From CAWBJP01 sp963789165 (GTDB lineage Bacteria; Actinomycetota; Acidimicrobiia; IMCC26256; BP-133): DNA of 64,000 nucleotides. The stretch is taken from the NCBI GenBank assembly GCA_963789165.1, contig CAWBJP010000010.1, positions 248,001 to 312,000 of the forward strand. Direction: 5' to 3'. How positions within the stretch are numbered: position 1 is the stretch's first letter; the number at the start of each line of letters is the position of its first letter. A program made the translations under genes and the position numbers. Under the pieces are notes generated by a model that made no database searches, was not told where the DNA came from, and saw only the letters and a list, made by a program, of their open reading frames with translations. Positions 62,791-64,000 of the stretch are shown piece by piece.

Positions 62791-64000
62791 TGACGACACA
62801 CCGTGACCCCCCGAACAACGCCGCCTCCCAGCCGACGGTTGATCCCGTGGGCGCCGAGGTCAGCCTGCTCCTCACCGGCGGGCACGGCGACCCCCACCAC
62901 GTCCTCGGGCTCCACCCCGAGAAGGACGGCACCGTCATCCGGGCCTACCGGCCCGATGCCGAATCGATGGTGGTCGTCCTGCCCGAGGGTCAGCGGGTCG
63001 ACATGCACCAGCGCTACGCCGCCGGCCTCTTCCAGGCCCGGGTGCCGGCCCAGGGAGTGGACTCCTACCGCCTCGAGGTGCGCTATCCGGACGGCGCCAC
63101 CTTCACCCTCGACGACCCGTACCGCTTCTGGCCCACCCTGGGTGAGCTCGACCTGCACCTGCTCGGCGAGGGCCGCCACGAGGCCCTGTGGTGCAACATG
63201 GGCGCCCGCGTGCGCACCCATCAGGAGGTGCGGGGGACGAGCTTCGCGGTGTGGGCCCCCAACGCCCGGGGCGCCCGGGTGGTGGGCGACTTCAACTCCT
63301 GGGACGGCCGGCTGCACCCCATGCGCCGCCTCGGTTCCTCGGGCATCTGGGAGCTGTTCCTGCCCGACGTCGAGCCGGGGGCCCGCTACAAGTTCGAGAT
63401 CGTCGACGCCAACTCCGCCCTCCGCCTCAAGGCCGACCCCTACGCCCTCGCCACCGAGGTGCCGCCGGGTACGGCCAGCGTCGTCTTCGAATCGCACCAC
63501 ACCTGGGGCGACAACGAGTGGCTGGACCGGCGCAAGCGCACCAACCACCTCGAGGCTCCGATGTCCATCTACGAGTGCCACCTCGGCTCATGGAAGACGG
63601 TGCCCGAGGAGGGGAGCCGCTCGCTGACGTACCGGGAGCTGGCCGAGCAGCTCCCCCACTTCCTGGCCGACCACGGCTACACCCACGTCGAGTTCATGCC
63701 CGTGGCCGAGCACCCCTTCGGCGGCTCCTGGGGCTACCAGGTGTCGGCCTACTACGCCCCCACCGCCCGCTTCGGCACGCCCGACGACTTCCGCCTCCTG
63801 GTCGACCGGCTCCACCAGGCCGGCATCGGCGTGATGGTGGACTGGGTGCCGGCCCACTTCCCCAAAGACGATTTCGCCTTGGCCCGCTTCGACGGCACCG
63901 CCCTGTATGAACACGAGGATCCCCGCCAGGGCGAGCACCCGGACTGGGGCACCCTGGTGTTCAACTTCGGCCGCAACGAAGTGCGCAACTTCCTGCTGGC
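62790..64000 (+). CDS. glgB: 1,4-alpha-glucan branching enzyme GlgB (partial, runs off the window)
   Basis: The first 403 or so residues are present. The N-terminal domain (LLLTGGHGDPHHVLGLHPEK) and CBM48 (SFAVWAPNARGARVVGDFNS) lead into the GH13 barrel: SIYECHLGSWKTVPEEGSRS, HVEFMPVAEHPFGGSWGYQV, GVMVDWVPAHFPKDDFALAR and LYEHEDPRQGEHPDWGTLVF. The catalytic Asp and Glu lie beyond the window. The ATG overlaps the mak stop (TGATG), so it is translated with treS and mak. It introduces alpha-1,6 branches into the glucan made by GlgE. Confidence 0.93.
   Translation, partial: MTTHRDPPNNAASQPTVDPVGAEVSLLLTGGHGDPHHVLGLHPEKDGTVIRAYRPDAESMVVVLPEGQRVDMHQRYAAGLFQARVPAQGVDSYRLEVRYPDGATFTLDDPYRFWPTLGELDLHLLGEGRHEALWCNMGARVRTHQEVRGTSFAVWAPNARGARVVGDFNSWDGRLHPMRRLGSSGIWELFLPDVEPGARYKFEIVDANSALRLKADPYALATEVPPGTASVVFESHHTWGDNEWLDRRKRTNHLEAPMSIYECHLGSWKTVPEEGSRSLTYRELAEQLPHFLADHGYTHVEFMPVAEHPFGGSWGYQVSAYYAPTARFGTPDDFRLLVDRLHQAGIGVMVDWVPAHFPKDDFALARFDGTALYEHEDPRQGEHPDWGTLVFNFGRNEVRNFLL

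Overview
The window is 64 kb of very GC-rich DNA (roughly 70% by eye), densely coding, with many GTG and TTG starts and many ATGA, GTGA or TAGTG gene overlaps. The gene set points to an actinobacterium: a mycobacterial-type Sdh1 complex beside a second succinate dehydrogenase, the GlgE/TreS/maltokinase pathway, a PspC-domain LiaFSR-like system, and DUF3105 and TIGR03084 proteins. An uncultured member of Acidimicrobiia fits best. That placement is inferred from gene content only.

Layout. 1-3044 (minus): start of a von Willebrand factor A protein, a two-helix membrane protein, a MoxR-type AAA+ ATPase, then a glyoxalase-like protein and an epoxide-hydrolase-like enzyme. 3079-5238: a GH2 glycosidase. 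5241-6231: a less GC-rich pair of divergent small genes. 6269-13597 (minus): one run of seven genes encoding two complete succinate dehydrogenase/fumarate reductase complexes. 13752-23169: an acetyltransferase, a short-chain dehydrogenase diverging from a TetR regulator with a clear operator-like palindrome between them, and a lipid or steroid side-chain beta-oxidation operon (two thiolase-fold proteins, enoyl-CoA hydratase, DUF35 protein, acyl-CoA dehydrogenase, TetR). 23166-29888: secreted or envelope proteins (subtilase, a frameshifted copper-monooxygenase-like protein, a PBP4-type D,D-peptidase, a Trp-rich secreted protein). 30006-39358: aldo/keto reductase, a LiaFSR-like system, NagA, a MITE-like element, Fpg and small proteins. 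39546-45561: FtsH, 6-phosphogluconate dehydrogenase, glucose-6-phosphate dehydrogenase and a CoA-disulfide-reductase-like flavoprotein in one operon, then a His-rich protein. 45681-64000: a glycogen/trehalose cluster with GlgX, TreY, TreZ, GlgP, GlgE, TreS, maltokinase and the start of GlgB.

How the genes work together. The last region links storage glucan and trehalose in both directions. GlgX and GlgP break glucan down. TreY and TreZ release trehalose from glucan ends. TreS and maltokinase turn trehalose into maltose-1-phosphate, which GlgE polymerises and GlgB branches. The neighbouring zwf and gnd genes would make NADPH from glucose-6-phosphate. The fatty-acid or steroid genes and the two SDH complexes suggest an aerobic heterotroph that uses lipids and has a flexible quinone pool.

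The most unusual signal is a family of about 25-bp GC-rich palindromic repeats (core CGGGGTGTCCCCG). It recurs at least a dozen times, mostly inside genes and without breaking the frame: at the start of sdhB, sdhA, a thiolase and a TetR gene, at the end of echA, ftsH and zwf, and inside acyl-CoA dehydrogenase, GlgE and TreS. There is also a 165-bp MITE-like element with TA ends, two long hairpins with related arms, and three single-base frameshifts, all in the same direction. The frameshifts may be sequence errors.
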